Assembly: GCA_017447865.1 (NCBI GenBank)
Contig: JAFSMO010000016.1
Span: 124,001-188,000, forward strand
Source: Thermoguttaceae bacterium
Lineage (GTDB): Bacteria > Planctomycetota > Planctomycetia > Pirellulales > Thermoguttaceae
DNA length: 64,000 nt
Reading direction: 5' to 3'
The translations under genes and the position numbers were made by a program. Positions 8,597 through 18,972 of this stretch are shown in pieces. Each line of letters starts with the position of its first letter. The stretch's first letter is position 1. The notes beneath the pieces are model-generated. The model made no database searches, was not told the DNA's origin, and saw only the letters and a list, made by a program, of their open reading frames with translations.

Positions 8597-11500
8597 ATGT
8601 CTTGTAAAGTGCTGCTGAGAAAAATCTGTTTGGCGATTGCCATGTCTTTGGCTCTCTGGAACTGTCAGGGGATCACGCAGGCAGAACACGAATTCAACCG
8701 GGATTATACAGGAACCAACCTGGACCAGATCGCGTTTCCCATCGGTGGGATCGGGGCGGGAATGTACTGTCTCGAGGGAACCGGAACGATTTCGCACGTC
8801 TCGGTAAAACATCATCTCGAGCGGTACCACGAACCGACGTGTTTTGCCGCCATCTGCATCCAGGGCGCCTCGGAAGCGGAAAATACAGCGCGAGTGGTTG
8901 AAGGGCCGGTGCCGGACTGGAAGTACTTCTCGATCGCCAACGGCGGGATGGGCTCGGGCGGACGGACTTACGGCCTGCCGCGGTTTCGGGAGTGCCGTTT
9001 TTCGGAGCGCTTTCCGTTCTGCAGCGTTGGACTGACGGACGAATCACTGCCGATTTCTGCGGTCGTGACGGGTTTCAGCCCCTTCATTCCGACCTGCGCC
9101 GACCGTTCCTCGCTGCCGGCCGGTTCCATCGACTACGCCTTCACCAACACGAGCGGCCGAAAAGTCGCGGCGGTTTTTTCGTTCCATTCCCGAAATTTCA
9201 TGGGTGACCAGGGCGTTGGGGCTTTTCCCGACGGTTTCCGGCTCAAAGGGGCTGAAGGCGAGTTTGCCTTTGCTGCCGAGTTGATTGCCAATGGCCCGAA
9301 CGAAAAGCAAGCGGTCGCGGTGGACCACTGCTGGTTCCGGGGCGGCTGGTTCGACAGTCTGACGGTGGCGTGGGATAACGTACTCAAAGGGCGCGTCGTC
9401 AGCAATCCGCCGGCCGAGGGAAACGCCCCCGGCGCCAGTCTGTTCGTGCCGCTGGATCTCGAGCCCGGCGAGACGAAAACCGTCCGGCTCTTTACGTGCT
9501 GGTACGTTCCCGAAAGCAGCCTGAAGATTCAGGGGTCGGCCAATTCCCAAGCGTCAGCCCCGTCGATCCCCATGACCAACGCGCCGGCCAAAGGGACGGC
9601 CAAATCCCAGCAGCCAGTGACCGGTTTTCAGGGGAACGGTCTGGTAAACACGTTCTACCCGAACGGCGACAGTCATACCGGCCTGATCCGTTCGCCGAAG
9701 TTCAAAATTGAGAAAAAGTTCATTCATTTCCTCGTCGGCGGTGGGGGCGGCGAGGAAGTTGGCGTCGCGCTGACCGTTCAGGGCCAACGGAAAAACGTCG
9801 CTCATGGTCTGGATCTGGAGCGTCTGCGCTGGGGCACGTGGAACGTCGAGGCGCTCAAAGGCCAGGAGGCGAACATCGAAATTTTCGACTCCAGCACCGG
9901 CCCGTGGGGGCACATCAACGCCGACTTTTTCCTGTTTTCGGACCAACCGCTCGACGCGATCGACACGAACGCCCCGGAAACGGACGCGCAGACCGTCGTT
10001 TTCGAGGATTTCGAGCGAGGCCAGTATGACCCCTGGACGGTCGAGCAGATCGAGCCGCCGAAACCGTCCGGGGAGCCGGCGGGTGGGGACGCTCCGGAAA
10101 CCTACGTTCCGTGGTACGCGACCCGATTCAAGTCGGTCGATGAGGTCATGGCGGCGTTTCGGGGCCAGTACGACTCCCTGCGCGCGGACAGCGAAACCTT
10201 CGCCCGCGTGATGGAAGAATCAACGCTCCCGCCGGAAATCATGGAAGCGGTGAAGGCCAACCTGACCATCCTCAAATCGACGACGATCCTGCGCCAGCAC
10301 GACGGACGTCTGTGGGGCTGGGAAGGAAATAACGACCACGGCGGGTCCTGCGAGGGAACGTGCACCCACGTGTGGAACTACTCGCAGGCCATCTGCCATC
10401 TTTTCCCGGACCTGGAGCGGTCGTTCCGGAAGACCGAGTTCAACGAGTCGCTGACGAAAAGCGGCCGGCAGGCGTTTCGGTCCAACCTGCCGACGGTCCC
10501 CGGCGGGCGGGCGTGGGACGCTTCGGACGGGCAGTTGGGGACGATCATCCGGATGTACCGCGAGTGGCGGATCTCCGGTGACGGCGAGTGGCTCAAGGAG
10601 TACTGGCCGAAGATCCTGCTGAGCCTGAACTACAGCATCGCGCGGTGGGACCCGGACGAGACGGGCCTGCTGCAAATCTCCCACCACAACACGTACGACA
10701 TTAACTACGAAGGGCCGGAACCGCACTGCAGTTCGTTCTACCTGGGCGCGCTGGCCGCCGTCATTCGGATGGGCGATTTTCTGGGCGAAGACGTGGACCG
10801 CTACCGGGTCATTCTCGACCGCGGCGTCCGGGCGATGAAGGACCAACTCTTCAACGGCGAATACTTCATCCAGATCGTCCCCACTCCGGGAACCGACGCC
10901 CGGCCTGAAATTCAGAGCGAATACTACCGCACTGTCGCGGAGACGATCAACCGCCAGGGCCCGAAATACCAGTACGGCACCGGGTGCCTTTCCGATGGCG
11001 TTCTGGGCTTCTGGATGACTCGGGCCGCCGGGATCGAAGAGCCAATCCTTGACCCGAGCCTGGTCCGTTCGCACCTGCGAAGCGTCTGGAAGTACAACCT
11101 GAAGCGGGACCTGAGCGGGCACTCGAACACGCAGCGGCCCAGTTACGCGTTTGGAAACGAGGGCGGGCTGCTGCTTTGCTCCTGGCCGAACGGCAATAAA
11201 CCGACGCTTCCGTTCCCGTATTCGGACGAAGTCTGGACCGGGATCGAATATCAGGTCGCCAGCCATTTGATGTTCATGGGCGAAAAGGAAAAGGGGCTCG
11301 AAATCGTCCGTCTTTGCCGTCAGCGGTACGACGGCCGCCGGCGCAACCCGTTCAACGAGTACGAGTGCGGCCACTGGTACGCGCGGGCCATGGCGAGCTT
11401 CGCCCTGATCCAGGGCTGGACGGGCGTCCGGTACGACGCGGTGGACCAGACGCTTCATTTCGACGCCACGTTAACCGAAACGGTTCCTTTATTCACGGCT

Positions 11501-11599
11501 TCAGGATTTGGCCTCGTGCACCTCCAAAACGGCCAGGCACGGCTTGAAACCCGGTTCGGCTCCATCCCGGTCAAGGAATATCGGGCCATAAGAAAATAA
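8597..11599 (+). CDS. GH116-family glycosidase (GBA2-like) with inserted beta-sandwich module
   Basis: The protein has 1000 residues with an N-terminal signal peptide (to about 29). Residues 35-300 match the GH116 N-terminal domain (FPIGGIGAGMYCLEGTG). The catalytic (alpha/alpha)6 barrel runs from about 510 to the end, with Glu576 in WGWEGNN as likely nucleophile and Asp701 in NTYDINYEGP as likely acid/base, by comparison with GBA2 and bacterial GH116 enzymes. Between the two domains, residues 343-455 form a separate module (GNGLVNTFYPNGDSHTG, FLVGGGGGEE, GPWGHINADF) that resembles the beta-sandwich found on GH32 enzymes. GH116 enzymes cleave beta-glucosides, beta-xylosides or glucosylceramide; the substrate here is unknown. 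Probably a secreted glycan-degrading enzyme. Confidence 0.88.
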   Translation: MSCKVLLRKICLAIAMSLALWNCQGITQAEHEFNRDYTGTNLDQIAFPIGGIGAGMYCLEGTGTISHVSVKHHLERYHEPTCFAAICIQGASEAENTARVVEGPVPDWKYFSIANGGMGSGGRTYGLPRFRECRFSERFPFCSVGLTDESLPISAVVTGFSPFIPTCADRSSLPAGSIDYAFTNTSGRKVAAVFSFHSRNFMGDQGVGAFPDGFRLKGAEGEFAFAAELIANGPNEKQAVAVDHCWFRGGWFDSLTVAWDNVLKGRVVSNPPAEGNAPGASLFVPLDLEPGETKTVRLFTCWYVPESSLKIQGSANSQASAPSIPMTNAPAKGTAKSQQPVTGFQGNGLVNTFYPNGDSHTGLIRSPKFKIEKKFIHFLVGGGGGEEVGVALTVQGQRKNVAHGLDLERLRWGTWNVEALKGQEANIEIFDSSTGPWGHINADFFLFSDQPLDAIDTNAPETDAQTVVFEDFERGQYDPWTVEQIEPPKPSGEPAGGDAPETYVPWYATRFKSVDEVMAAFRGQYDSLRADSETFARVMEESTLPPEIMEAVKANLTILKSTTILRQHDGRLWGWEGNNDHGGSCEGTCTHVWNYSQAICHLFPDLERSFRKTEFNESLTKSGRQAFRSNLPTVPGGRAWDASDGQLGTIIRMYREWRISGDGEWLKEYWPKILLSLNYSIARWDPDETGLLQISHHNTYDINYEGPEPHCSSFYLGALAAVIRMGDFLGEDVDRYRVILDRGVRAMKDQLFNGEYFIQIVPTPGTDARPEIQSEYYRTVAETINRQGPKYQYGTGCLSDGVLGFWMTRAAGIEEPILDPSLVRSHLRSVWKYNLKRDLSGHSNTQRPSYAFGNEGGLLLCSWPNGNKPTLPFPYSDEVWTGIEYQVASHLMFMGEKEKGLEIVRLCRQRYDGRRRNPFNEYECGHWYARAMASFALIQGWTGVRYDAVDQTLHFDATLTETVPLFTASGFGLVHLQNGQARLETRFGSIPVKEYRAIRK

Positions 11600-11788
11600 A
11601 TTTCGAAAGGGATTCAACGGAGAGATCAATCAGCGCAACAACGGATCCAGAGGTTGAATAGGCCAAGGAGTTTTCAGGGGTTGATTTTCTTGTGCTTTCA
11701 CCAGTAAAACAGCCCCGAAGCGCCGAGAAAGTATTTCAGAGTGAGAAGCACTCGGGCGCTTCTCACTTCTGATTTCGTTCTCACGGCG
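11600..11788. terminator. Hairpin between convergent GH116 and GH51 genes
   Basis: An inverted repeat GTGAGAAGC (11741-11749) / GCTTCTCAC (11758-11766) lies between two convergent genes and may end transcription from either side, although it lacks a clear T-run. Nothing else is seen in this gap. Confidence 0.4.
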
Positions 11789-13657
11789 TCAAGGCGCAAG
11801 TCGGACGCAGGCCTGGGAAGCCGGACCGACGACGATTTCGCAGAAATCCCCATCGATCTTCACCTCGCAAGGTTTCCGGGCGTAACGGCAGCCGGTCTCG
11901 AGACCGTCGGGAATCAACGCCTCGGCGGTGACGATTTTACCGCGGCCGCCCGTCGGAATGCGGAACGTCCGATTCTCCGTGGTCGAGAAATTGTAGGCCG
12001 TCAAGTACCGGGAGCCGTCCTTCGCATCGGTCACGAACGCATCGGCCGGAAGGTCGGGAACGTCCGCGGGTACGCCGCCCACGTGGCCCTTCCAAAGCCG
12101 CATCGCCTCGCCGACGGACGTGAGGTGGCTCTCGAACGGCCCGACGTCGATCGCGTGTTCATTCACGGGCTGGAAGTAGCAGACGCATTTCAGGCCCCAC
12201 GCCTCCCAGTTCCGCATCAGACCGTTGAGCATTTTGGCCGCATAAAGGCCCTCGACGATCCCCTCGTCGCGGTACCAGGCGTACCAGAGGTTCCATTCGT
12301 CGTAAGAGATCCCGATTTTTTCGGGGAGCTGGGCTCGGCAATTCTTCAGGGCTTCGAGCGCCCGGTCCGCGTCTCGGGCGACTTCTTCATAAAGCGCCGC
12401 GGTGGTTTCCTGCGTGGAGTAGTCGTAGAGGGCGTGCCAGTGGTCGTAGCGGTGGTAGGAAATGATCGGCGCAATGTCCACCAGCGCTTGAGCTGAATTT
12501 TCGATCCAGTTCTTGTTGGGGTACGGGCCGGACGAGGTGATTTTCAGCTCCGGATCCACCTTCAGCATCGCCTCGGCGTGCGGACGGACCCAGTTCGCGT
12601 ATTCCTTCGGCCCTTTCGGCCCTTCCATGTGCGCGTAGCCCATTTCGTTGCCCAGCGACCAGAGCTTCACGCGGCCGTGGCATTCTTTGACCCAGTCGGC
12701 CGAATCCTGCGGAGACTCCCACGCGGCGTTGATCGTGAAAAACGGCTCCGCGCCAATCTTCTCGCACAGCGCGATCACGTCTTCCATTCCGAGGTCGTTC
12801 GAGTCGTAGCCGAGAAAGTGCGGCTGGGTCTCGATCTCGGTGTACGATTCAAGCGGCGCGCGCTCGTCGGGGTCGGCGATCAGACCGTCCCGCCAGCGGT
12901 ACTCGCCCGCGAAGTTGCCGCCGGGCCAGCGGATGATCGACGCGCCGAGGTCGTGAAGGTTTTCCACGACGTCCGCCCGCATCCCGTGGAAATGGTCGAC
13001 CGGAAGAATCGAAACCGCACCGATCGCGCAGTAGCGGCGTCCTTTCACGCCGACGGAGATTTTCGCCATCGTGTTCTTTTCGATCGTGAAGTCGAACGCG
13101 ATGCGCGTCCAGGCCCGGGAGTTTTCCGTATTGACCGTGAATTCCCGCTCCGCCAGAACGCTTCCATCGGGATCGGAAACGCGCAGGACCATCACGGAGT
13201 CCTCCGGGTGAAACGTGCTCACGACCGCCTTGAAAGTGTGCGCCACGCCGCCGCGGATCCCGATTTCACGCTGGCAGATCCCCGCCTCGCCGTCCGGGTC
13301 CAGGCCGCCGACGATCTGACAGCCGATCTCGTTTCGGCGGGGCATAGCGTTTCTGACCGCGTGTCGGGTGCAGCCGTACGCCGCGTTATGGTAGAAGGCC
13401 CGGGAACCGTACGACTCCCACATCATGGCCACGCCGTGACGCGAGGGCTTGCCGGCAAACTTGCGGTTCCGCACCAGCTGCGCCGAGATCCCGGCCTGGA
13501 CTGCCGAGCGCGTGTGCTCGAGGTTCTGCCCGAAAAGGAACGCCGGGATCGGCTCTTTTTCGTTGGGGGTCGGATCCGCCCAGCCAATTTTCGCGGCTGC
13601 CGCAAGAACGAGGAAGGACAGCGCGAACAAAACGGTCGTTTTCAGTGTTTTCTTCAT
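11789..13657 (-). CDS. Secreted GH51 alpha-L-arabinofuranosidase
   Basis: The protein has 622 residues from the chosen start, which begins MKKTLKTTVLFALSF, a clear signal peptide. Upstream in-frame codons to 13714 would hide it, though neither start has a good ribosome-binding site. The GH51 (beta/alpha)8 barrel is recognisable from IRWPGGNFAGEYRW. Glu338 in SLGNEMGY is the likely acid/base and Glu454 in YDEWNLWY the likely nucleophile. A C-terminal beta-sandwich follows, ending near VRLAP. The enzyme releases arabinofuranosyl residues from arabinan or arabinoxylan in the periplasm or outside. It converges with the GH116 gene; together they suggest plant-type glycan use. Confidence 0.9.
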   Translation of the reverse strand: MKKTLKTTVLFALSFLVLAAAAKIGWADPTPNEKEPIPAFLFGQNLEHTRSAVQAGISAQLVRNRKFAGKPSRHGVAMMWESYGSRAFYHNAAYGCTRHAVRNAMPRRNEIGCQIVGGLDPDGEAGICQREIGIRGGVAHTFKAVVSTFHPEDSVMVLRVSDPDGSVLAEREFTVNTENSRAWTRIAFDFTIEKNTMAKISVGVKGRRYCAIGAVSILPVDHFHGMRADVVENLHDLGASIIRWPGGNFAGEYRWRDGLIADPDERAPLESYTEIETQPHFLGYDSNDLGMEDVIALCEKIGAEPFFTINAAWESPQDSADWVKECHGRVKLWSLGNEMGYAHMEGPKGPKEYANWVRPHAEAMLKVDPELKITSSGPYPNKNWIENSAQALVDIAPIISYHRYDHWHALYDYSTQETTAALYEEVARDADRALEALKNCRAQLPEKIGISYDEWNLWYAWYRDEGIVEGLYAAKMLNGLMRNWEAWGLKCVCYFQPVNEHAIDVGPFESHLTSVGEAMRLWKGHVGGVPADVPDLPADAFVTDAKDGSRYLTAYNFSTTENRTFRIPTGGRGKIVTAEALIPDGLETGCRYARKPCEVKIDGDFCEIVVGPASQACVRLAP

Positions 13658-13734
13658 ATTTTTCAAGTGGGTATTTGTAGAATTAATGAAATTATCGCCA
13701 GGCCAACCATTCATTTAAAGGAAAAGGAGCGAGA

Positions 13735-13778
13735 AGCCTCAACTTCCCACTCCTGACTCCAAACTGTTTACTCCTGAT
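13735..13778. repeat. ACTCCTGA-type intergenic short repeat
   Basis: The spacer before the PEP-CTERM gene contains degenerate copies of a (T/C)ACTCCTGA unit (CACTCCTGACTCC, then TTACTCCTGATTTAC). It resembles other short intergenic repeats in this window. Confidence 0.35.
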
Positions 13779-16700
13779 TTACTTCCGCTTCCTCCAGCAG
13801 AGCAGCCCGGCCGCGCCAAGCAGGAGCAGCGCCCATGTCGCCGGTTCCGGGATGGCGTTGCCGTCGAGCGTACCGGTGATGGCGTAGAGGCCCGATTCAA
13901 GCGGCGCGTAACTCAAATTGATGAAGTAGTCCGGCGCCTGAACGTACGTGTCAAGGAAAGTCTCCGCAAAGTCGTCGCTGTTGCCGGCCGAGAGGATCAT
14001 GGTGAAACTGTCACCCGGGTTCAGGTGGGAACCTTCCGCCATTTCCAGAACGATCTGGCCGTTGTTCAGCTCCAGATCGCCCGTGACGACCAGCTCGTCG
14101 TTATCGTCGGAGCTGCTGCCGCCGATTTCCATGATGATCGTCGCCAGATCGCCGCCGTCCAGTGCCTCACCAAGCGCAACGCTGCCGTCCACGTTCAGTT
14201 TCCCGATCGAGTTGCCGGGCGAGAACACCGCGCCGTTGTTGATCTCCAGCCGACCGGTGAGGTACGATTTCATATCCAGCCGGCCTTCCTTGACGGTCAG
14301 CGTCGTGGCGTTGAAACTGTTCTCCGCGGCATCGATCTTCAGCGTCCCGGCGCCGGTTTTGAGGACCGTGCCCGTGCTCGAGAACGGGGTGTCGGTGCCG
14401 AACTGGACGGCTTTCGTCTGGTCTTCGCCCAGAGCGTATTCCAGCGTGGCGCCTTCAGCGACCGTCATCGAGCCGTTGCTGCGAACCGCGTCGTCGGTGA
14501 GTTTGAGGTACCCGCCCAAAACGGTCGTTCCGCCGGTGTATTCGTTGGCGTACGTCAGTTCCATCGTTCCTGCGCCCGCCAGAGTCAGACCGCCGGCGCC
14601 GTGGATGTTGTTCGTGAGTTGGAGCGCAACGCCATTGGCAAGATCGAGCGTCCCGCCGTTATCCTGCAGTTCGATTGTACGGGCGATCCCCTCGTCGAAC
14701 GATTCGGTGATCTGGATCGTACCGCCGTTCATGTGAATGTTCGTGGACCCCTGGTTCGAGTAGGTCAGCCCGCCCAGAGACGCTTTTCCGGTCTCGGAAT
14801 AGCCGAAGTTGTTGAGCTTCAGAGTACCGCCTTCGTTGACGTAAACGTTGCCGCCGCTGACGTAAGTACCGCTGTACAGCTTGCCGTTCGTCAGGTCGAG
14901 GACGCCGCCGTTGACGGTGACGTTCTTGGCGAACGTGCTGGAGCCGGTCAGGACCAGTTCGCCCGCGCCGGCTTTCGTCATGTTCGCGCTGGAGTTGGAA
15001 TTAATGTTCGAAGAAATCGTCAATTTCGCCCCTTCAGCGACGTCGAACAAACCGGCGGAATCGCCAGAAATAAAAGTCGTACTGCCGAGGACACGAAGCA
15101 CGATGCTCAGCGCGGAAATTTCGTTCGCCGTCCCGCCAGTCACGTGGAAGGCGTTATCGAACAGGTAATTGCCGCTGGTTGAGCCGGTCGCTGCGCCCGT
15201 GATTTTACCGTTATTCATGTAAATCACGTTATTGACCGTCATGTGCCCACCACCTTCACTGTTGAGCGTGCCGCCGTTTTGTAAAGTCAGACGTCCAATC
15301 GCCCCATCGGTGTAACCCAGAACGTCGCCTTTGCCGGTGAGGATCGACGACGCGCCGTCCACCGTGACGGCCGATTTGGGAGCCAGAGTGGCCGTTCCGC
15401 CCGTTTTATTCAGTTTCAGCGTGCCGTTTTTGACCGTCGTTCCGCCGTAGTACGTATTATTGGCGGAAAGGGTCAACGTCCCCGCGCCGTCTTTGACGAG
15501 TTCGCCGGCGCCGCCGATCACGTTGCTGAACGTTCTGGTTTCATTCGCAGGGACCTCCACCGGCACCGTACCGGCAATGTTCCCGATATTCAAAGTCGAA
15601 TCCGCTGAAAATTTGATCATGGAATCTGCCGTGCCACAGATCAAATCCGCCGTAAGGGTAGAAGAATTCGTGAGATTGATCACGCCTTTATTATCAACAA
15701 ACGTCGCCTGAACCGTTGAATTGGTCAGGTTGAGCGCCTTCCCGTAGGCGTTGATCCTCGAAAACTTCGACCCGTCGTTGGTAACGTCCTGAACGTTCAA
15801 TGTGATCGTGCCTTCACTGTTGCCAACCTGGAGGGTTCCATAACCGGAAAGTTTCGTCGCGGTAAAGGTCAAATCCCCCCAACCACCGTTGTTGCCATTG
15901 TAAGTTTTGGAGGCAAGATCAAGCTCGGCGCCGCTGGCGACATAAAAATCCGTCGAGCGAATGGCCTCGCCGATCAGCAGTTTTCCTTCCAGCACGACCG
16001 TTTTTCCGGTATAGGTATTCGCGCTGGTTGCCCGGGTAATGGAAGCCATGCCGTTCCCCGTCTTGATCAGGTTGAGTTTTCCGTTGGGATTGTCAATGAT
16101 CGTGGATTTGTCGACGCGCATATCAATGGCCGTCCCCACCGCGCAGAGGTACAGATCGTACTCGCCGTCGGCGTTCTGGTACCCGGAGGTGATCGTACCG
16201 CCGCCCTGGACCCAGTGGTTACTGTTGTTAAGCAGCATCATGCCGGAGGTGATGGTCAGCGCCTGACTGTTTACATAGTCCGTAGAACTGGTCAGCGAAT
16301 TCAGCGTTCGGGTCGCGTTATCCGTGATTTTGGTGGAGACATTCAGATCCATTCCATCCACAGGCGCAGCCTGATAAGTCGGCACCACCGGGGCAAGAAC
16401 ACCGCCTTCAATTTTGGCGAAACTGACCGTGGTCCCATCGACATAATACGCGCCGGGAATACTCCCCTCGGTGGTCGGCGTTTCGGTGATCGTCACGTTC
16501 GGGCCGAATTTGACCACGCCCTGCGGAGCCACTTGCGCGACATTGGGAATGGTTACCGTCGTCGCCATTTGGGTCAGGTCCGTGACCGTATTCTTTTGTC
16601 CCATTTGGGTGACCGCACCGGTGAACGCGAGATTGGTCGCCGCGCCGATCAGTTTAATGTTGGGCAGATTGGTGGTACCGCTCAAATCGACCGTAAACGT

Positions 16701-17567
16701 TTCTTCCGTTCCGGTATAAAGGATCCTGTAACCGTAAGCGGACGTATTGAGACTCTCACCAGTCGCGCCAGTCAGGTCGTTCGTCCACACACCGTTCGCC
16801 AAAACCAGAGAATTCTCCGGCGTGGTCATCGACTGCGAGTTTGCCGTATTGACGATCTGCAAAGCCGCAAAACTGCCGCGGTGTTTTTGGCCATCATTTG
16901 AAGATCCTTGAACGGTAATTTGAGGATCTGTAGAAGAAACTCTCAAATAGTTCACGCCTTCCGTCAATGAGGCAATATTCCCAGCGACGCGTGTTCCCCA
17001 GTGGCTGGATCCCGTTACGGTCCCGTTGCTGCCGCCGGTGTAACTGGCCGAGTTGATCGTCACATACCGATGTGGAGTCGCCACGTCACTGTCTGTCGCG
17101 GCATAATAGTAAATATCGTAAGTGAAAAACGGCGACGTCATATTAAATCTTTGGTTCGCACCGCCGTCATCCAGGTAGCCGAAGTACAAAATCGCGTTGT
17201 TCGTCGTGGAGGGGCGGGCATTGGTGTACCGGTACGTATTATTGGCGTTCCACGTCCCGGAAACGCCCGTGGCTTCTCCGGTGTTGCTGACCAGATCCAT
17301 GGAGCCGGATTGGTTGATCATATCAGCGCTAGTAGTGTTGATCGTCGTATTCCTTCCGGTTCCTGCGTTGTTCCAGTACTGGTAATTGACGGGAACCGCC
17401 CCCAAATCGCCGCCGGTCGGTGCGCCGTATTGCGGAGCGAAGTTGATCGAAATGGAAACGGGAGCCGCCGCGGCGCCGGAAACCAGTCCGCCCCAAGCCG
17501 TCAATGCGGCTAATATAATATTAATAGTTGAAATGCTGGCAAGGATCCGGCCATTTGTGCGTTTCAT
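13779..17567 (-). CDS. Giant PEP-CTERM surface protein with autotransporter-type beta repeats
   Basis: The protein has 1262 residues. A signal peptide (to about residue 35) is followed by a long Gly/Thr/Asn/Ser-rich beta-helical region. Several autotransporter-associated strand repeats are visible, such as GAGTLTLSANNTYYGGTTV and GAGTMELTYANEYTGGTTV. The C-terminus IPEPATWALLLLGAAGLLCW followed by RKRK is a PEP-CTERM sorting signal: PEP motif, hydrophobic helix, basic tail. No autotransporter beta-barrel is present, so the repeats are displayed through the PEP-CTERM/exosortase route. Probably an adhesin or envelope-matrix protein; ligand unknown. Confidence 0.9.
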   Translation of the reverse strand: MKRTNGRILASISTINIILAALTAWGGLVSGAAAAPVSISINFAPQYGAPTGGDLGAVPVNYQYWNNAGTGRNTTINTTSADMINQSGSMDLVSNTGEATGVSGTWNANNTYRYTNARPSTTNNAILYFGYLDDGGANQRFNMTSPFFTYDIYYYAATDSDVATPHRYVTINSASYTGGSNGTVTGSSHWGTRVAGNIASLTEGVNYLRVSSTDPQITVQGSSNDGQKHRGSFAALQIVNTANSQSMTTPENSLVLANGVWTNDLTGATGESLNTSAYGYRILYTGTEETFTVDLSGTTNLPNIKLIGAATNLAFTGAVTQMGQKNTVTDLTQMATTVTIPNVAQVAPQGVVKFGPNVTITETPTTEGSIPGAYYVDGTTVSFAKIEGGVLAPVVPTYQAAPVDGMDLNVSTKITDNATRTLNSLTSSTDYVNSQALTITSGMMLLNNSNHWVQGGGTITSGYQNADGEYDLYLCAVGTAIDMRVDKSTIIDNPNGKLNLIKTGNGMASITRATSANTYTGKTVVLEGKLLIGEAIRSTDFYVASGAELDLASKTYNGNNGGWGDLTFTATKLSGYGTLQVGNSEGTITLNVQDVTNDGSKFSRINAYGKALNLTNSTVQATFVDNKGVINLTNSSTLTADLICGTADSMIKFSADSTLNIGNIAGTVPVEVPANETRTFSNVIGGAGELVKDGAGTLTLSANNTYYGGTTVKNGTLKLNKTGGTATLAPKSAVTVDGASSILTGKGDVLGYTDGAIGRLTLQNGGTLNSEGGGHMTVNNVIYMNNGKITGAATGSTSGNYLFDNAFHVTGGTANEISALSIVLRVLGSTTFISGDSAGLFDVAEGAKLTISSNINSNSSANMTKAGAGELVLTGSSTFAKNVTVNGGVLDLTNGKLYSGTYVSGGNVYVNEGGTLKLNNFGYSETGKASLGGLTYSNQGSTNIHMNGGTIQITESFDEGIARTIELQDNGGTLDLANGVALQLTNNIHGAGGLTLAGAGTMELTYANEYTGGTTVLGGYLKLTDDAVRSNGSMTVAEGATLEYALGEDQTKAVQFGTDTPFSSTGTVLKTGAGTLKIDAAENSFNATTLTVKEGRLDMKSYLTGRLEINNGAVFSPGNSIGKLNVDGSVALGEALDGGDLATIIMEIGGSSSDDNDELVVTGDLELNNGQIVLEMAEGSHLNPGDSFTMILSAGNSDDFAETFLDTYVQAPDYFINLSYAPLESGLYAITGTLDGNAIPEPATWALLLLGAAGLLCWRKRK

Positions 17568-17619
17568 TCTCTTTTACTCCTCAAAAGGACACGAAAATAG
17601 TTTATCTTATATACGAAGT

Positions 17620-17647
17620 ATTATACACCAGATTTGGAGATTCGCAA
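17620..17647 (-). promoter_or_regulatory. Promoter of the giant PEP-CTERM gene
   Basis: On the minus strand TTGCGA, 16 bases, TATAAT, about 55 bases before the start codon. Confidence 0.65.
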
Positions 17648-17733
17648 GAATTTACCGAAAAATATTGGAAAAAACAGGAAAAAATTTCAAATTTCAGACA
17701 AATTTTGACCATTTGCACAGATTAAAGAAGTTA

Positions 17734-17772
17734 TACGAGCCCGTTCCCCACAGATACGGGCCCGTTTTAAAA
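17734..17772 (-). terminator. Possible terminator after the second pseudopilin
   Basis: An inverted repeat built from ACGGGCCCGT and ACGGGCTCGT lies just past the pseudopilin stop. It lacks a long T-run, so the call is weak. Confidence 0.35.
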
Positions 17773-17777
17773 GCATA

Positions 17778-18749
17778 TTACTCCGGATACGTCACGGCCT
17801 GGCCGTCAGCCTTTTTGCCGAGGTATGCGTGCGTCTGCGGGTCGACCGAGTAGCTGAAACGATGAACCGAGCCGTCGCACAAAACCACGCCCCACGCACC
17901 GGCGTGCGAACTGCCGAAGATGGAGCCGGTGTCGTAATTCGAGCGGTCCTGACGCGGGCAGTACGAACCCGATTCGTTGTAGGCCGTCAGACGCACCGAG
18001 TCATTATCGATCCCGGACCACGTCGTCTGATTATCCCCCACTGCCGGGCCGGGGCTTGAGGAAACGAAGTAGCGCTCCGGCATCAGATACTTCTCGCCGA
18101 ACAAATACGTGTTGCTCGTTCCATCGCGGATCTCGCCGGTGGTCGTCGTGCTTTTGTAGAAGACCACCCCGGTACGGCCGGATGTGGTGGTATGCGCCTC
18201 CGCCTCGGCGTAGGTCGAAAGTTTGTCCGCGGAGGAGTAGCCGTCGGCAACGTTCGCGCTGTAGTCGAGCTTGTTGCAGACGCCGCCCAGCGAGTCGCAA
18301 TTATAGTACGCGTAGCCGTAGTAGTTCGCGGCAGGCCGGCGCGACGGGCAATAGAACATGCTGATCGGGGTCTGGCCGCGGGTTTTGTTGGCGCTTTTCA
18401 GGGCCGCGTCCACGCTGAATACTCCGTCGGCGCCGAGTTGGTACAGCGCGTTCTGCTCCACAAACGGCAGGATCGAGTAGGCCCAGCCGCCCGGCTGCTT
18501 GATGCCGAACCCGCCGTCCGGGTCGCCCTCCCACGCCCAGCTCCAGCCTCCAGAGGGGTAGGCCCTCGTCGTACTTTCGTGGTTCAGGGCCGCCAGACCC
18601 ATTTGCTTCAGATTGTTTCCGCACTGCATCTGCCGGGCCGCCTCGCGCGCCTGCTGGACGGCCGGGAGCAACAGCCCGACCAACATTCCGATGATGGCGA
18701 TGACGACCAAAAGTTCAACAAGCGTAAAAGCGCGATTCGGTTTCTTCAT
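17778..18749 (-). CDS. DUF1559-family pseudopilin-like protein
   Basis: The protein has 323 residues. The N-terminus [20 protein letters not shown] is a prepilin signal and helix, followed by [18 protein letters not shown], nearly identical to the protein at 5535. The C-terminal [20 protein letters not shown] segment is typical of the family. It lies between two PEP-CTERM proteins with beta repeats, and is upstream of one on the same strand. Function beyond presumed pseudopilus or surface assembly is unknown. Confidence 0.9.
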   Translation of the reverse strand: MKKPNRAFTLVELLVVIAIIGMLVGLLLPAVQQAREAARQMQCGNNLKQMGLAALNHESTTRAYPSGGWSWAWEGDPDGGFGIKQPGGWAYSILPFVEQNALYQLGADGVFSVDAALKSANKTRGQTPISMFYCPSRRPAANYYGYAYYNCDSLGGVCNKLDYSANVADGYSSADKLSTYAEAEAHTTTSGRTGVVFYKSTTTTGEIRDGTSNTYLFGEKYLMPERYFVSSSPGPAVGDNQTTWSGIDNDSVRLTAYNESGSYCPRQDRSNYDTGSIFGSSHAGAWGVVLCDGSVHRFSYSVDPQTHAYLGKKADGQAVTYPE

Positions 18750-18806
18750 GGGACGAGTCCGGGGTTAAAGGTTTGGGAGACGGTCAGGAACCGCTTGGTT
18801 TCATTC

Positions 18807-18835
18807 ATTATACGCCAAAAATCTTTTGCGGTCAG
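18807..18835 (-). promoter_or_regulatory. Possible promoter of the second pseudopilin
   Basis: On the minus strand CTGACC, 17 bases, TATAAT. The -35 box is imperfect. A divergent TATAAT near 18918 on the plus strand may serve the gene at 18973. Confidence 0.45.
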
Positions 18836-18972
18836 CCCCTCCTTTAAAAAACTTTGAAAATTTTTTCTTTTTTTGGGAATTTTTTGATTTTTTCTGAAAC
18901 AAAAAAGACGTTCGGAGTATAATTACGTTAATGACTCAGTTTTTTATTTCCTGAAATTTAAAGATTAAAAAG

